A DNA stretch of 64,000 nucleotides from Aquarana catesbeiana (taxonomy: Eukaryota > Chordata > Amphibia > Anura > Ranidae), in assembly GCF_042186555.1 (NCBI RefSeq), contig NC_133334.1, positions 21,749,105-21,813,104 of the forward strand, given 5' to 3'. A program made the translations under genes and the position numbers. The notes under the pieces were generated by a model. That model had not been told where the DNA came from, made no database searches, and saw only the letters and a list, made by a program, of their open reading frames with translations. Shown one piece after another: positions 10,318-20,679 of the stretch. Numbering within the stretch: the stretch's first letter is position 1; every line of letters begins with the position of its first letter.

Positions 10318-10433
10318 AGTCATTGGTTGCTAGGATCGCCGTTGTACTAGCAACCAATGATGTCACTTGTGTGGGCCCCACCCCTTTGCTTCTTCAGCTC
10401 CGCCCCCTCTGGGCTGACTACAGGGACAGAACC
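10318..10433 (+). promoter_or_regulatory. Promoter with inverted CCAAT boxes and X-box-like half sites
   Basis: An inverted repeat CATTGGTTGCTAG ... CTAGCAACCAATG (10320-10359) supplies two CCAAT boxes in opposite orientation. It also supplies GTTGCTA/TAGCAAC half-sites resembling RFX X-boxes, though spaced further apart than the canonical motif. Downstream are CCCCACCCC and CCGCCCC (Sp1/KLF-type) and then the exon at 10434. The spacing suits a TATA-less promoter reading to the right. Opposed CCAAT boxes could also drive transcription leftwards. Confidence 0.55.
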
Positions 10434-10482
10434 ATGAGGTGTGGGTACAATGTTTACTTTGATGGGCTCTACCAGTCTATCG
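10434..10482 (+). CDS. Putative first coding exon of a host gene (partial)
   Basis: An ATG in good context (ACAGAACCATGA) opens 16 codons plus one base, encoding MRCGYNVYFDGLYQSI. The exon ends at ATCG followed by GTGAGC, a strong donor consensus. It sits directly behind GC and CCAAT boxes, as a real 5' exon would. I do not recognise the protein. The phase-1 end requires a downstream exon opening two bases out of register; none of the candidate exons listed here fits without a stop. The following 1.1 kb is a minisatellite, presumably intronic. A spurious ORF is the alternative. Confidence 0.4.
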
Positions 10483-10540
10483 GTGAGCTATGATCACAAC
10501 TCATCTATAAGGATACTCTGAGGGAACCTGATCTATGGGC

Positions 10541-11637
10541 ACACCTGGCATAAAGGGGTGCTCTGATGTGGGCACACCTGGCGTAAAGGGACAAAGTGTT
10601 GGGGGACACCTGCCATGAAGGGGGTGCTCTGATGTGGGCGCACCTGGCATAAAGGGGCGATGTTTCGGGGCGCACCTGGCGTAAAGGGGTGGTGTGGGTG
10701 CACCTGGCGTAAAGGGGCGCTGTTTCGGGGGACACCTGGCGTAAAGGGGCGCTGTGGTGTGGGCGCACCTGGCATAAAGGGGCGCTGTAGTGTGGGCGCA
10801 CCTGGCATAAAGGGGCGCTTTTTCGGGGGACATCTGGCGTAAAGGGGTGCTCTGATGTGGGCACACCTGGCATAAAGGGGCGCTGTTTCGGGGGACACCT
10901 GGCGTAAAGGGGTGCTGTGGTGTGGGCGCACCTGGCGTAAAGGGGTGCTGTTTCGGGGGACACCTGGCGTAAAGGGGCGCTGTGGTGTGGGCGCACCTGG
11001 CGTAAAGGGGCGCTGTTTCGGGGGACACCTGGCGTAAAGGGGTGCTGTGGTGTGGGCGCACCTGGCGTAAAGGGGCGCTGTTTCGGGGGACACCTGGCGT
11101 AAAGGGGCGCTGTGGTGTGGGCGCACCTGGCGTAAAGGGGCGCTGTGGTGTGGGCGCACCTGGCGTAAAGGGGCGCTTTTTCAGGGGACATCTGGCGTAA
11201 AGGGGTGCTCTGATGTGGGCGCACCTGGCATAAAGGGGCGCTGTGGTGTGGGCGCACCTGGCGTAAAGGGGCGCTGTGGTGTGGGCGCACCTGGCGTAAA
11301 GGGGCGCTGTGGTGTGGGCGCACCTGGCGTAAAGGGGCGCTGTGGTGTGGGCGCACCTGGCATAAAGGGACATTGTTTTGGGGGGACAACTGACGTAAAG
11401 GGGTGCTCTGGTGTGGGCGCACCTTGCGTAAAGGGGCGCTGTTTCGGGGGACACCTGGCGTAAAGGGGTGCTGTGGTGTGGGCTCACCTGGTGTACAGGT
11501 GCTCTGGTGTGGGCGCACCTGGTGTAAAGGGGCGCTTATTCGGGGACACCTGGCGTAAATGGGCGCTGTGGTGTGGGCGCACCTGGTGTAAAGGGGCGCT
11601 TTTTCGGGGGACACCTGGTGTAAAGGGGCACTCTGAG
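10541..11637 (+). repeat. 32/33-bp GC-rich minisatellite with alternating unit types
   Basis: About 33 tandem copies share CACCTGGCGTAAAGGGGCGC. Type A units carry TGTGGTGTGGGCG (33 bp); type B units carry TGTTTCGGGGGA (32 bp). They often alternate, giving a 65-bp higher-order period. Because no frame of the minus strand contains a stop, ORFs of 208-369 aa arise, cycling through three peptide phrases (PFTPGAP, APLRQV, APLYARC). These are by-products of the repeat, not genes. Confidence 0.95.
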
Positions 11638-11639
11638 TG

Positions 11640-11884
11640 GGGGGCAGCTGATATTTTTGATAGACATAAGATGACTACAGAGTTTGAGTCGTAGCACAAA
11701 CTTGAGATTCGGACATCGAATGAATGAAAATTTTAGTGACCATCACCAGACCACCTTGAATTTTTTTGTCATTACCCCTGATGTATAGTAATAATATATT
11801 ATTTATGTTTTCTAGCTTGTGTATTTAATAAAATATAAATACTTATGTCATAGAAAAAAAATTATATAATTTTAAAATCATATA
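11640..11884. other. Unassigned AT-rich spacer
   Basis: AT-rich DNA with no ORF or repeat family recognised. Confidence 0.4.
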
Positions 11885-11898
11885 GTGTGTCTGTGTGT

Positions 11899-11981
<83 letters not shown>
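11885..11981. repeat. (TG)n/(TA)n/(CA)n microsatellite at the edge of a Tc1 element
   Basis: TG repeats pass into more than 30 TA repeats and then CA repeats, abutting the left terminal repeat of the next transposon. TA-rich tracts are natural targets for Tc1 insertion. Confidence 0.95.
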
Positions 11982-11983
<2 letters not shown>

Positions 11984-13616
11984 GTATCTCACAAAAGTCA
12001 GTACACCCCTCACATTTTGTAAATATTTTCTTCTATCTTTTCATGTGACAACACTGAAGAAATGACACTTGTCTACAATGTAAAGTAGTGAGTGTACAGC
12101 TTGTATAACAGTGTAAATTTGCTGTCCCCTCAAAATAACTCAACACACGGCCATTAATGTCTAAACTGCTGGCAACAAAAGTAAGTACACCCCTAAGTGA
12201 AAATGTCCAAATTGGGCTCAATTAGCCATTTTCCCTCCCCGGTGTCATGTGATTCGTTAGTGTTACAAGGTCGCAGGTGTGAATGGGGAGCAGGTGTGTT
12301 AAATTTGGTGTTATCGCTCTCACTCTCTCATACTGGTCACTGGAAGTTCAACATGGCACCTCCTGGTAAAGAACTCTCTGAGGATCTGAAAAAAAGAATT
12401 GTTTCTCTACATAAAGATGGCCTAGGCTATAAGAAGATTGCCAAGACCCTGAATCTGAGCTGCAGCACGGTGGCCAAGACCATACAGCGGTATAACAGGA
12501 CAGGTTCCACTCAGAACAAGCCTCGCCATGGTCCACCAAAGAAGTTGAGGTCACGTGCTCAGCGTCATATCCAGAGGTTGTCTTTGGGAAATAGACGTAT
12601 GAGTGCTGCCAGCATTGCTGCAGAGGTTGTAGGGGTGGGGGGGTCAGCCTGTCAGTGCTCAGACCATACGCCGCACACTGCATCAATTTGGTCTGCCTGG
12701 CTGTCCTCCCAGAAGGAAGTCTCTTCTAAAGATGATGCACAAGAAAGCCCACAAACAGTTTGCTGAAGACAAGCAGACTAAGGACATGGATTACTGGAAC
12801 CATGTCCTGTGGTCTGATGAGACCAAGATAAACTTATTTGGTTCAGATGGTGACAAGCGTGTGTGGGGGCAACCAGGTGAGGAGGACAAAGACAAGTGTG
12901 TCTTGTCTACAGTCAAACATGGTGGTGGGAGTGTCATGGTCTGGGGCTGTATGAGTGCTGCCGGCACTGGGGAGCTACAGATCATTGAGGGAACCATGAA
13001 TGCCAACATGTACTGTGATATACTGAAGCAGAGCATGATCCCCTCCCTTCAGAGACTGGGCCGCAGGGCAGTATTCCAACATAACGACCCCAAACACACC
13101 TCCAAGACGACCACTGCCTTGCTAAAGAAGCTGAGGGTAAAGGTGATGGACTGGCCAAGCATGTCTCCAGACCTAAACCCTATTGATCATCTGTGGGACA
13201 TCCTCAAACGGAAGGTGGAGGAGCACAAGGTCTCTAACATCCACCAGCTCCGTGATGTCGTCATGGAGGAGTGGAAGAGTACTACAGTGACAACCTGTGA
13301 AGCTCTGGTGACCTCCATGCCCAAGAGGGTTAAGGCAGTGCTGGAAAATAATGGTGGCCACACAAAATATTGACACTTTGGACCCAATTTGGACATTTTC
13401 ACTTAGGTGTGTACTCACTTTTGTTGCCAGCGGTTTAGACATTAATGACTGTGTGTTGAGTTATTTTGAGGGCACAGAAAATTTACAGTTATACAAGCTG
13501 TACACTCACTACTTTACATTGTAACAAAGTGTGATTTCTTCAGTGTTGTCACATGAAAAGATACAATAAAATATTTACAAAAATGTGAGGGGTGTACTCA
13601 GTTTTATGAGATACTT
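11982..13616 (+). mobile_element. Tc1-like DNA transposon, copy 1
   Basis: Terminal inverted repeats of about 235 bp (11982-12218 and 13381-13616) start CAGTATCTCACAAAAGT and contain an internal direct repeat (GTACACCCCTCA outside, GTACACCCCTAAGTGAAA inside), the IR/DR layout of vertebrate Tc1 elements. A single broken transposase gene lies between them. Total length of about 1.63 kb is normal for the group. Flanks are TA/TG microsatellite. Confidence 0.95.
12353..13373 (+). pseudogene. Tc1 transposase, inactive (frameshift, catalytic triad damaged)
   Basis: The gene begins MAPPGKELSEDLKKRIVSLH with paired-type helix-turn-helix DNA binding, in the order typical of Tc1 (about 340 aa). A frameshift falls at the G-run near 12633-12642; the reading frame continues one register on, through HKKAHKQFAEDKQTKDM to the end GGHTKY. 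The first catalytic Asp is present (LWSDETKINLFG). The usual HDNDPKHT reads HNDPKHT, so a codon has been lost exactly at the second catalytic Asp. The usual NPIEHLW reads NPIDHLW, replacing the catalytic Glu. Two of three catalytic positions plus the frame are therefore lost. Confidence 0.92.
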
Positions 13617-13632
13617 TGTGTGTATGTGTATA

Positions 13633-15260
13633 TGTATTCACCCCCTTGGCATTTTTTGTGTTTTGTTGCTTCACAGCCTGGAATTAACATGGATTGTTTG
13701 AGGATTTGCACCATTTAATTTACAGAACATGCCCACAACTTTGAAGACTTTTTTTTTTTATTTTGTGAAGCAAACAACAAATAGGACAAAATAATAGTAT
13801 AAGTCAACGTACATAACTATTCACCCCCCTAAAGTCAATACTTTGTAGAGCCACCTTTTGCGGTTATCACAGCTTCAAGTCGCTTTGGATGAGTCTCTAT
13901 GAGCTTGCCACATCTTATCACTGGGATTTTTGCCCATTCCTCCTTGCAAAACTGCTCCAGCCCCTTCAAGTTGGATGGTTTGCGCTTGTGAACAGCAATT
14001 TTTAAGTCTGACCACAGATTTTCTATTGGATTGAGGTCTGGGCTTTGTCTAGGCCATTCCAACACATTTCCATGTTTCCCCTTAAACCACTCAAGTGTTG
14101 CTTTAGCAGTGTGTTTGGGGTCATTGTCCTGCTGGAAGGTGAACCTCCGTCCTAGCCTCAAATCACGCACAGAGTGGTACAGGTTTTGCTCAAGCATATC
14201 CCTGTATTTAGCACCATCCATCTTTCCCTCAACTCTGACCAGTTTCCCAGTCCAGACTGCTGAAAAACATCCGCACAGCATGATGCTGCCACCACCATGT
14301 TTCACGGTGGGGATGGTGTTCTTTGGGTGATGTGATGTGTTGGGTTTGCGCCAGACATAGCGTTTTCTTTGGTGGCCAAAAAATTCAATTTTAGTCTCAT
14401 CAGATCAGAGCACCTTCCTCCATACATTTTGGAGTCTCCCACATGCCTTTTCGCAAACTCAAAACGTGGCATTTTGTTTTTTGCTGAAAGTAATGTCTTT
14501 CTTCTGGCCACTCTGCCATAAAAACCAACTCTATGGAGCGTACGGCTTATTGTCGTCCTATGTACAGATACTCCAGTCTCTGCTGTGGAACTCTGCAGCT
14601 CCTCCAGGGTTACCTTAGGTCTCAGTGCTGCCTCTCTGATTAATGCCCTCCTTGCCCGTTCCGTGAGTTTTGGTGTGCGGCCGTCTCTTGGCAGGTTTTC
14701 TGTTGTGCCATGTTCTTTCCATTTGGTTATGATAGATTTGATGGTGCTCCTAGGGATCATCAAAGATTTGGATATTTTTTTATAACCTAACCCTGACTTG
14801 TACTTCTCAACAACATTGTCCCTTGTTTGGAGAGTTCCTTGGTCTTCATGGCAGTGTTTGGTTAGTGGTGCCTCTTGCTTAGATGTTGCAGCCTCTGGGG
14901 CCTTTCAGAAAGGTGTGTCTATGTAATGACAGATCATGTGACACTTAGATTGCACACAGGTGGACATCATTTCACTAATTATGTGACTTCTGAAGGTAAT
15001 TGGTTGCACCAGAGCTTTTTATGAGCTTCATACCAAAGGAGGTGAATACATACACACATGCCAATTATCAGGTATTTTTTTTTATTTCTGAAAAATAGTT
15101 TTATGTATACATTTTTCTAATTTTACTTCACCAATTTAGACTATTGTGTTCTGATCCATCACATATAATTCAGATTAAAAAAAAAACATTGAACTAAAGG
15201 CTGTAATGTAACAAAATAGGTAAAAGCCAAGGGGGGTGAATACTTTTGCAATGCACTGTA
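13633..15260 (-). mobile_element. Tc1-like DNA transposon, copy 2, reverse orientation
   Basis: Inverted repeats start TATTCACCCCCTTGGC on the left and end GGGGGGTGAATACTTTTGCA with CACTGTA on the right. An inner repeat copy (TTCACCTCCTTTGG in reverse) lies near 15040. The outermost ~16 bases are missing on the left, where the repeat runs into the microsatellite sequence shared with copy 1. It is a different Tc1 family from copy 1, sitting 16 bp away and in the opposite orientation. Confidence 0.93.
13835..14850 (-). pseudogene. Tc1 transposase, inactive (frameshifts and stop)
   Basis: The gene starts MKTKELSKQ at 14850 and shows helix-turn-helix sequence around MIPRSTIKSIITKWKEHGT, then the catalytic half ending ITAKGGSTKY. 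A deletion shortly after the start shifts the frame. A second shift lies near 14425, and the Trp of LWSDETKIEF has become TGA. The second Asp (QQDNDPKHT) and the Glu (NPIENLW) are intact. The coding region is otherwise full length. Confidence 0.92.
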
Positions 15261-15296
15261 ATGTGTATGTGTGTGTGTGTGTGTGTGTGTGTATAT
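15261..15296. repeat. (TG)n microsatellite
   Basis: TG repeats directly abut the right end of Tc1 copy 2. Confidence 0.9.
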
Positions 15297-15626
15297 AACA
15301 ATCTTTGCTCAGCGTCACAGGTAGTGGGTGTCATAAAACACCTGTGCTTTATATCTAATCATAGATACAAACGTGGCGCAAACAACTGCATTACAACCAT
15401 GTAGGTGTTAGGATAACAAAATCCTACATTTTAAAAAAAAGAACCAAGAAGAGAGAGAGGAAAAGACTACCTATTTTATTATTTATTGATTATTATTACT
15501 TATTATCAGGGATGTTCAATTCGTCTGATCCCTGGGGCATGCAGCACCAGGCAAGGAGTTTTTTTTTTTTGTTTTATTTTCCCTTCTTACGTTTTAACCC
15601 GGGTCCCGGGCAAAATTTTATATATA
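15297..15626. other. Unassigned spacer
   Basis: No gene, inverted repeat or tandem array is recognised here. Confidence 0.4.
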
Positions 15627-16332
15627 CCCTGTTTCCCCGAAAATAAGACAGTGTCTTTATATTAATTTTTGCTCCCAAAGATGCGCTAGGTCTTATTTTC
15701 AGGTGATGTCTTATTTTTCCATGAAGAAGAATACGGTACGCATTTATTGTGTAATTTTTATTGATCCCCCCCCACCCCTTCTGATCCTCCTGTGCCATTT
15801 TGCTTCCCCCCCCTCAAATCCACCCTGTGTCATTTTAAGTGAACCCACCTCTGTGCCAGTGGACATTAGATTATTTAGTCTCTCCCCCCTTTACCAGACA
15901 TTCCATTCCCCCTTTATCAGACATCGCCCCTCCACCACAGTCACCCCTGTGTATCTGTGCCGGCCAGATTCCACACAATGTGCCAGACTCCTGCCCCGCA
16001 CGACTCATTTACTGTCTTAATTGTGAGTCAGCCAGACTCCGTCAGGGCAGAGTGAGCAGAAGACGGCAGCTTGTCCTGGCGCCGGCGCAGGCTCTCTGAT
16101 TTAAAGTGACCTCACACTGCCTGAACAGCTCCGGCTGCGCTGTGGTCAATCAGTGAGCTGCGCGGCGGCGCCCGCCGCTACAGTCCAGAGGAGTCAGTCG
16201 CTTTAGGGTAGCTTCGGGGGCCTTATTATTATCGGGGAGGCCTCATCGGGGGGATGCCTTATACTACAGCTAAAAGCAAAACTGGAAGTAGGTCTTATTT
16301 TCGGGGGATGTCTTACTTTAGGGGAAACACGC
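15627..16332. mobile_element. Non-autonomous DNA element with CCCTGTTTCCCCGAAAATAAG ends
   Basis: The left end (TGTTTCCCCGAAAATAAGAC) is repeated inverted at the right end (GTCTTACTTTAGGGGAAACA). Sub-terminal copies of GGTCTTATTTTC also face each other. The ~700-bp interior is C-rich on the left and CpG-rich on the right, and encodes no transposase. TATATA flanks both sides, so the exact target duplication is unclear. Confidence 0.75.
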
Positions 16333-16431
16333 TATATATATCTATATATATATATCTATATATCTATATATATATATCTATATATCTATATATCTATATA
16401 GATATATCTATATAGATATATAATATATATA
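16333..16431. repeat. (TATATATC)n microsatellite
   Basis: TA-rich tract with interspersed ATC units, adjoining the previous element. Confidence 0.9.
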
Positions 16432-16439
16432 TATTTTTT

Positions 16440-16905
16440 TTTTAAAGCACCACCATCTCCCCCCATGCTCCTTTGCATAGATGAACGCATGTGTTGATCA
16501 CAAAGGCAAATAGCGATCACCCTGCATTGCATGTGAGGTATCACTGCGAATGTCAGATCATGAGCAGTAATTCTAGCACCAGATCTCCTGTGTTGGGCTC
16601 GGTTCACACTGATGCGACTTGGGATCCGATTTGTGAGACCCCAAGTCGGATGACCTGTATAATTCTATGTTGCCCTATAAGAGCCTTCTTAACTGAGACT
16701 ACACAAGTCCTTCCAACTTTAGAAAATGTTCCTACGCTACTTTGATCCGACTTTGATATGACTTCAATGCCACAGAGTGTAAAAAGTCACATCAAAGTCA
16801 GACTCCAAAGTTTTGTACTGAAAGTTGTGCGACTTTAGAATTCGGTTAGTGTGAACCGAGAATGAATCTAAAGTGGTAACCTGTAAAGGCTTTTAAAACA
16901 TCGCC
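16440..16905 (+). repeat. Interspersed repeat split by a MITE
   Basis: The pieces 16445-16594 (GTGAGGTATCACTGCGA, AGCAGTAATTCTAGCACC) and 16861-16905 (AAAGTGGTAACCTGTAAAGG) match, in the same order, a continuous stretch at 39210-39310 (GTGAGGTATCGCCACGA, AGCAATAATTCTAGACC, CTGGTAACCTGTAGAC). The MITE at 16595-16860 is therefore a later insertion. Confidence 0.75.
16595..16860. mobile_element. TTCACACT-type MITE
   Basis: Ends GGGCTCGGTTCACACT and AGTGTGAACCGAG are inverted. The interior is composed of ACTTGGGATCCGA / AAGTCGCA-like words repeated in both orientations. Related fold-backs are at 29822, 34202, 34688, 43063, 46984 and 49761. Confidence 0.85.
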
Positions 16906-17113
16906 TCAACATCAATAGTAAAATAAACAACATAGAGAAAGTTTGGGACTTTAGATGAGGCCCACATAGACATGATGTGCCTCCATCCCTGTTCAATAAC
17001 ATGGAGAGGAGAGAGTTTAGGACTTTAGATGAGGCGTTCAACCAACAGTCTATATAGTGAACATAGACATAGTATAAATGCATATACAAAGTAAATGTAC
17101 ATGAAGAACTGTC

Positions 17114-17700
17114 TTAACCACTTGCTTACTGGGCACCTAAACCCCCTTCCTGCCCAGACAGCTTTTAGCGCTGTCACTCTTTAAACCACAATTGCGCGGT
17201 CATACAACACTGTACCCAAATTAAATTTTTATCATCTCCCCCCACACACACACACACACCCACACCTTTCTTTTGGTGGTATTTGATCACTTCTGGGTTT
17301 TTTATTTTTTGTTAAAAAAGACCGAAATTTAAAAAAAAACACAAAAACGTTTTATATTTTGTTAATAAATTTTGCAAACAGGTAATTTTTTTTCTCCATT
17401 GATTTCCGCTGATGGGGGCAGTGATGGGCACTGATGGGTGGCAGTTAGAGGCACTGATCGGCACTGGTAGGCGACACTGATAGACAGCACTAATTGGCAC
17501 CACTGGTGGGCATTGATAGGTGGCACTGTTATGCACTGATTCATGGAACTGTGGGCACTGGCAGGCGGTACACGTTGGCACAGATTTGGCGGCTTCGCCT
17601 CTTCCTCTTCGGGACTGGAGCCGGTGATCGCCTTTTTTTTTTTTTTTCTCCGCGAGGAGAAAAAACGATTACCGATTTGTGTACATCACGTGATCATTGG
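17114..17700 (+). repeat. TTAACCACTT-family interspersed repeat, 3' truncated
   Basis: It starts TTAACCACTTGC and carries the family core: CAATTGCGCGGTCAT, GTACCCAAA, TTTTGGTGGTATTTGATCAC. An internal minisatellite of GGGCACTGATAGG-like units (17410-17550) follows. The right terminal AAGTGGTTAA is missing. Confidence 0.8.
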
Positions 17701-17719
17701 TACATAATATAAAACCAGA

Positions 17720-18110
17720 AGGATTGCAGCAGAAAATTCTCTACGCGTTTCGTGAAAACGTCACTTCCTCAGGAGCTTGCGCAATCCAAATATCTAAGAA
17801 AATATAAATACATCAAAAACAATCTTTCCGGATATTAATAAGTTGTTAATCCAGATAAGAATAATGTCCAAACTTAATTGTATTGTTGCTCACAAAACGG
17901 CTCCTAGGTCCAACACGGCACCGACAGCCGGGGCTTGCCCCATGGATGTCCGGCACGGGAACTGAGGGGGGCCATACCAATACACAACAAGCTGCAGTGT
18001 GCAGATCATAAAGAAAGTCACTAGTGGCTTACTTGATCCTCCAAAGGGATTCTATAAAGATAATAATTTATATATGTATAGATATATAAAAAGGGTATAA
18101 AATCAGAATT
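17720..18110 (+). repeat. Repeat containing a CGCGTTTCG...CTTCCTCAGG module
   Basis: TACGCGTTTCGTGAAAACG is followed by TCACTTCCTCAGGAGC (17741-17778). The same two-part module, with variants, recurs at 41632, 42357, 48832 (reverse), 50662 and 55926. The surrounding ~350 bp has no coding potential. Confidence 0.55.
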
Positions 18111-18120
18111 TTAATGAGTA

Positions 18121-18136
18121 TTTGTGTGTATGTATA

Positions 18137-18191
<55 letters not shown>

Positions 18192-18255
18192 CTTACCTAC
18201 TTCCCATCTCCCCTTCTGGGCTGAGATTCCAGCAGTATGTATGTATATACATACA

Positions 18256-18287
<32 letters not shown>

Positions 18288-18340
18288 CATACTGCTGGAA
18301 TCTCAGCCCAGAAGGGGAGATGGGAAGTAGGTAAGGTATA
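18121..18340. repeat. Hairpin of two 50-bp arms around a (CATA)n loop, plus (TG)(TA) tract
   Basis: Arms at 18191-18241 (ACCTTACCTACTTCCCATCT outermost, CCAGCAGTATGT at the loop) and 18286-18340 are a near-perfect inverted repeat. The loop is ~45 bp of (ATAC)n and the left flank is (TG)n(TA)n at 18121-18187. Confidence 0.9.
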
Positions 18341-19780
18341 AGATGTAATAAAGTGCCTCTGTGTACACGGTGTAGGAGTGGAGGATTTTCTGATCGCCTG
18401 TACGGGGCTTTACCATCCATGATTTAGTTTTGCAGTCAGTACTATTTTTTTGTAAACCCAAAAAATTATTGCAGCTGTTGCATCATTCCTTTTCTGAAAA
18501 ATGCTTCTGTTTTAAGGCGCATGCAAGTATTTTAATTGCGTACTAGCTGACTAAAAAATTCTGACCAGTAATTTTTTTTTTTTTGTCTAAAATTCCAAGC
18601 CATACTATTTCTATTCCCCCCCTCTAATTATAGTCTTTTGCTCAGCCAAGCAGGTAAATGTGACCTTGCTTTTTCCATGGCTCTGTATTTGAAGTGTGCG
18701 ATAGCATCAGTGGAAGGCGTCCTAAGGACATTTACTATAATTGGCAGAGATTACCGCAAAAGGGTGTGATTTGCAGGTAAAGGTTATGGCCCTGCCTGTG
18801 TGCCTCTTTGCATACGCTATTTGTCTTGTAGAAATCCTACACTGTGAGTAGCTGCCTGGCATAATGGCAAGGATAAGCCTTTGAAGGGCCCATGCCAGTT
18901 TTTTTATTTTTATGCCCTGTTTATGGTTTGTTTCTATAAACCCAGGTGAGAATGGTTGGCAGGGGTGTGACTTTGATATTTGGCTCCAACTCCATTTACC
19001 TGTTCATACATATTTTCAATGGCCTTCTAGAGGAAACACAAGGCGTGATGTTTTTCTGTTTACTTTTTGATTTATTGAGTTGATGTTTTATTGTTTATTC
19101 TCTCAGCACCGGCTTCATTATTAATTCAAGATTTTACTCGCCCACATTTGTAAGAAAAGGGACAAAGGTTCAAATAACCTTTTTATGTTCCAGGCCATGG
19201 AAGTAATCTTTCAATAGGGATTTATTTGTTACTTTTTTTAAGAGCCTCTGCACGTGACCATATCTACATTTTGCATTGTGTTGTGTTGCTCTTAGTGAAT
19301 AGTAAGCATAGAACTCTGACACAGTCTAGTCTTGGTTCTGATGGGTGCAACAACTGTATATGCTCCTGATTTTTGCCCTGATCATTCATAAAATAAAGGA
19401 ATATATGGTATGAATTGTATATAAGGCACTTTTCTCACGGGGCAGATTCTGTTGCGATCAGCAGGTGATCTTAGAGCTGATGCCCTGCTGATTGAAGCAG
19501 AGCGGGCGGGTGACATCGCTCAGTATCTGCAGAGCGGACATGGGCAGAGCCCGCTCCCGCTCAGTGAGCGGCCGGGAGTAAACGGTCTTCACTGTCTGTT
19601 TGCACCCTGCTCCAATCCTCTTCACCTAAATGGAAGAAACTCTCCCTTTTGTGTGTTTTGTTTGTGATGGGGTTTATTTTATTTATTTTTTATTGCTTTT
19701 AACAATAGTATACAAAAACAGTTACATCTGTAACCATAAAACAAACAAGCACTACAATGCACTAGCAGCCAATACATCTC
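18341..19780. other. Long gene-poor interval
   Basis: No ORF with a recognisable product and no clear repeat boundaries are seen. Segment 19430-19600 is CpG-containing and repeat-like. Confidence 0.4.
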
Positions 19781-19782
19781 AA

Positions 19783-20165
19783 TAAATCGTAACTGCTTCC
19801 CGTCCACGTCGTTTTACAATCACTATTTGTTTTGGGAGGATGTCATATAACGTTCTGCTGAGAATGCGCCTCACGCAGCTGCTCCAACACGATCTGTCGC
19901 CTGCTGCGTCCATCGCAGACACGGCGGATGACTGATCGCTATACCGGCCTGCTGCCAGTGTCATGTGATCGCTGTGACCAATCACAGCAGATCGCATGAC
20001 GGTTGTAAACCATGAATGGCTTCCTTTCATGCCATTCATTGTATACGATTGTGTTGCTAGCTGTGATCGGTCAGTGATCGCATAGTACAGACAGGGCCAA
20101 TCACAGCCTATTTGTACTGTGTGATTAGCTGTGGCCAATCGCAGCTAATCGCAAAAATACAGTGT
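19783..20165 (-). repeat. Degraded TTAAC-type interspersed repeat
   Basis: GTAACTGCTTCCCGTCC resembles the outer end of the TTAACCACTT family. The interior shows its usual alternating GTGATCG / CAATCACAGC words. Boundaries are approximate. Confidence 0.45.
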
Positions 20166-20196
20166 CTATACACTCATTCGGTAAAAATATTTTCTA

Positions 20197-20560
20197 AGAC
20201 CCCTTTCACACTGGGGCGTTTTTCAGGCGCTTTTTGGCTAAAAATAGCGCCTGAAAAACGTCTCCCCTGCAGCCCCAGTGTGAGAGCCCGAGTGCTTTAA
20301 CACTGGGGCGGTGCTCTTGCAGGATGTTAGAAAAAGTCCTGCAAGCAGCATCTTTGGGGCGGAGCAGGAGCGCAGTATACACTGCTCCTCCACCGCCCCT
20401 GCCCATTGAAATCAATGGGCACTGCTGCCGAAGTGCCTGCAAAGTGCAGCGGATTAAAAGCGCCCCGCTAGCGGCCGAAAAGCGCCCACTATAACTGGGG
20501 TAAAGCGCCACTAAAATTAAAATTAAAATTAATGCCCCATTATGGAAGTAGCCTTATAGC
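20197..20560. mobile_element. MITE with ACCCCTTTCACACTGGGGCG end
   Basis: The left end is intact and contains a perfect sub-terminal hairpin (TTTTTCAGGCGC / GCGCCTGAAAAA). The right end is degraded (GGGGTAAAGCGCC). The interior is GC-rich and non-coding. Confidence 0.7.
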
Positions 20561-20679
20561 AGGGAAATTCAAAAATATGTAATTGAAAAAAAAAGTGACG
20601 TCACAACTTCAAAAAACTCGCCGTTCCTCTTACTAAATACATCAGACTGTCTACTTTCCAAAAAGGTAATATGTGGATT

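Noticed and set aside
10063..10323. ORFs with poly-(Ile-Tyr)
   Set aside because: Translations of (TA)n/(TG)n microsatellites; the same applies near 18122, 24713, 31193 and 33405.
10501..11614. Minus-strand ORFs of 328 and 369 aa
   Set aside because: They are pure read-through of the 32/33-bp minisatellite; peptide phrases rotate with frame and no domain or start context exists.
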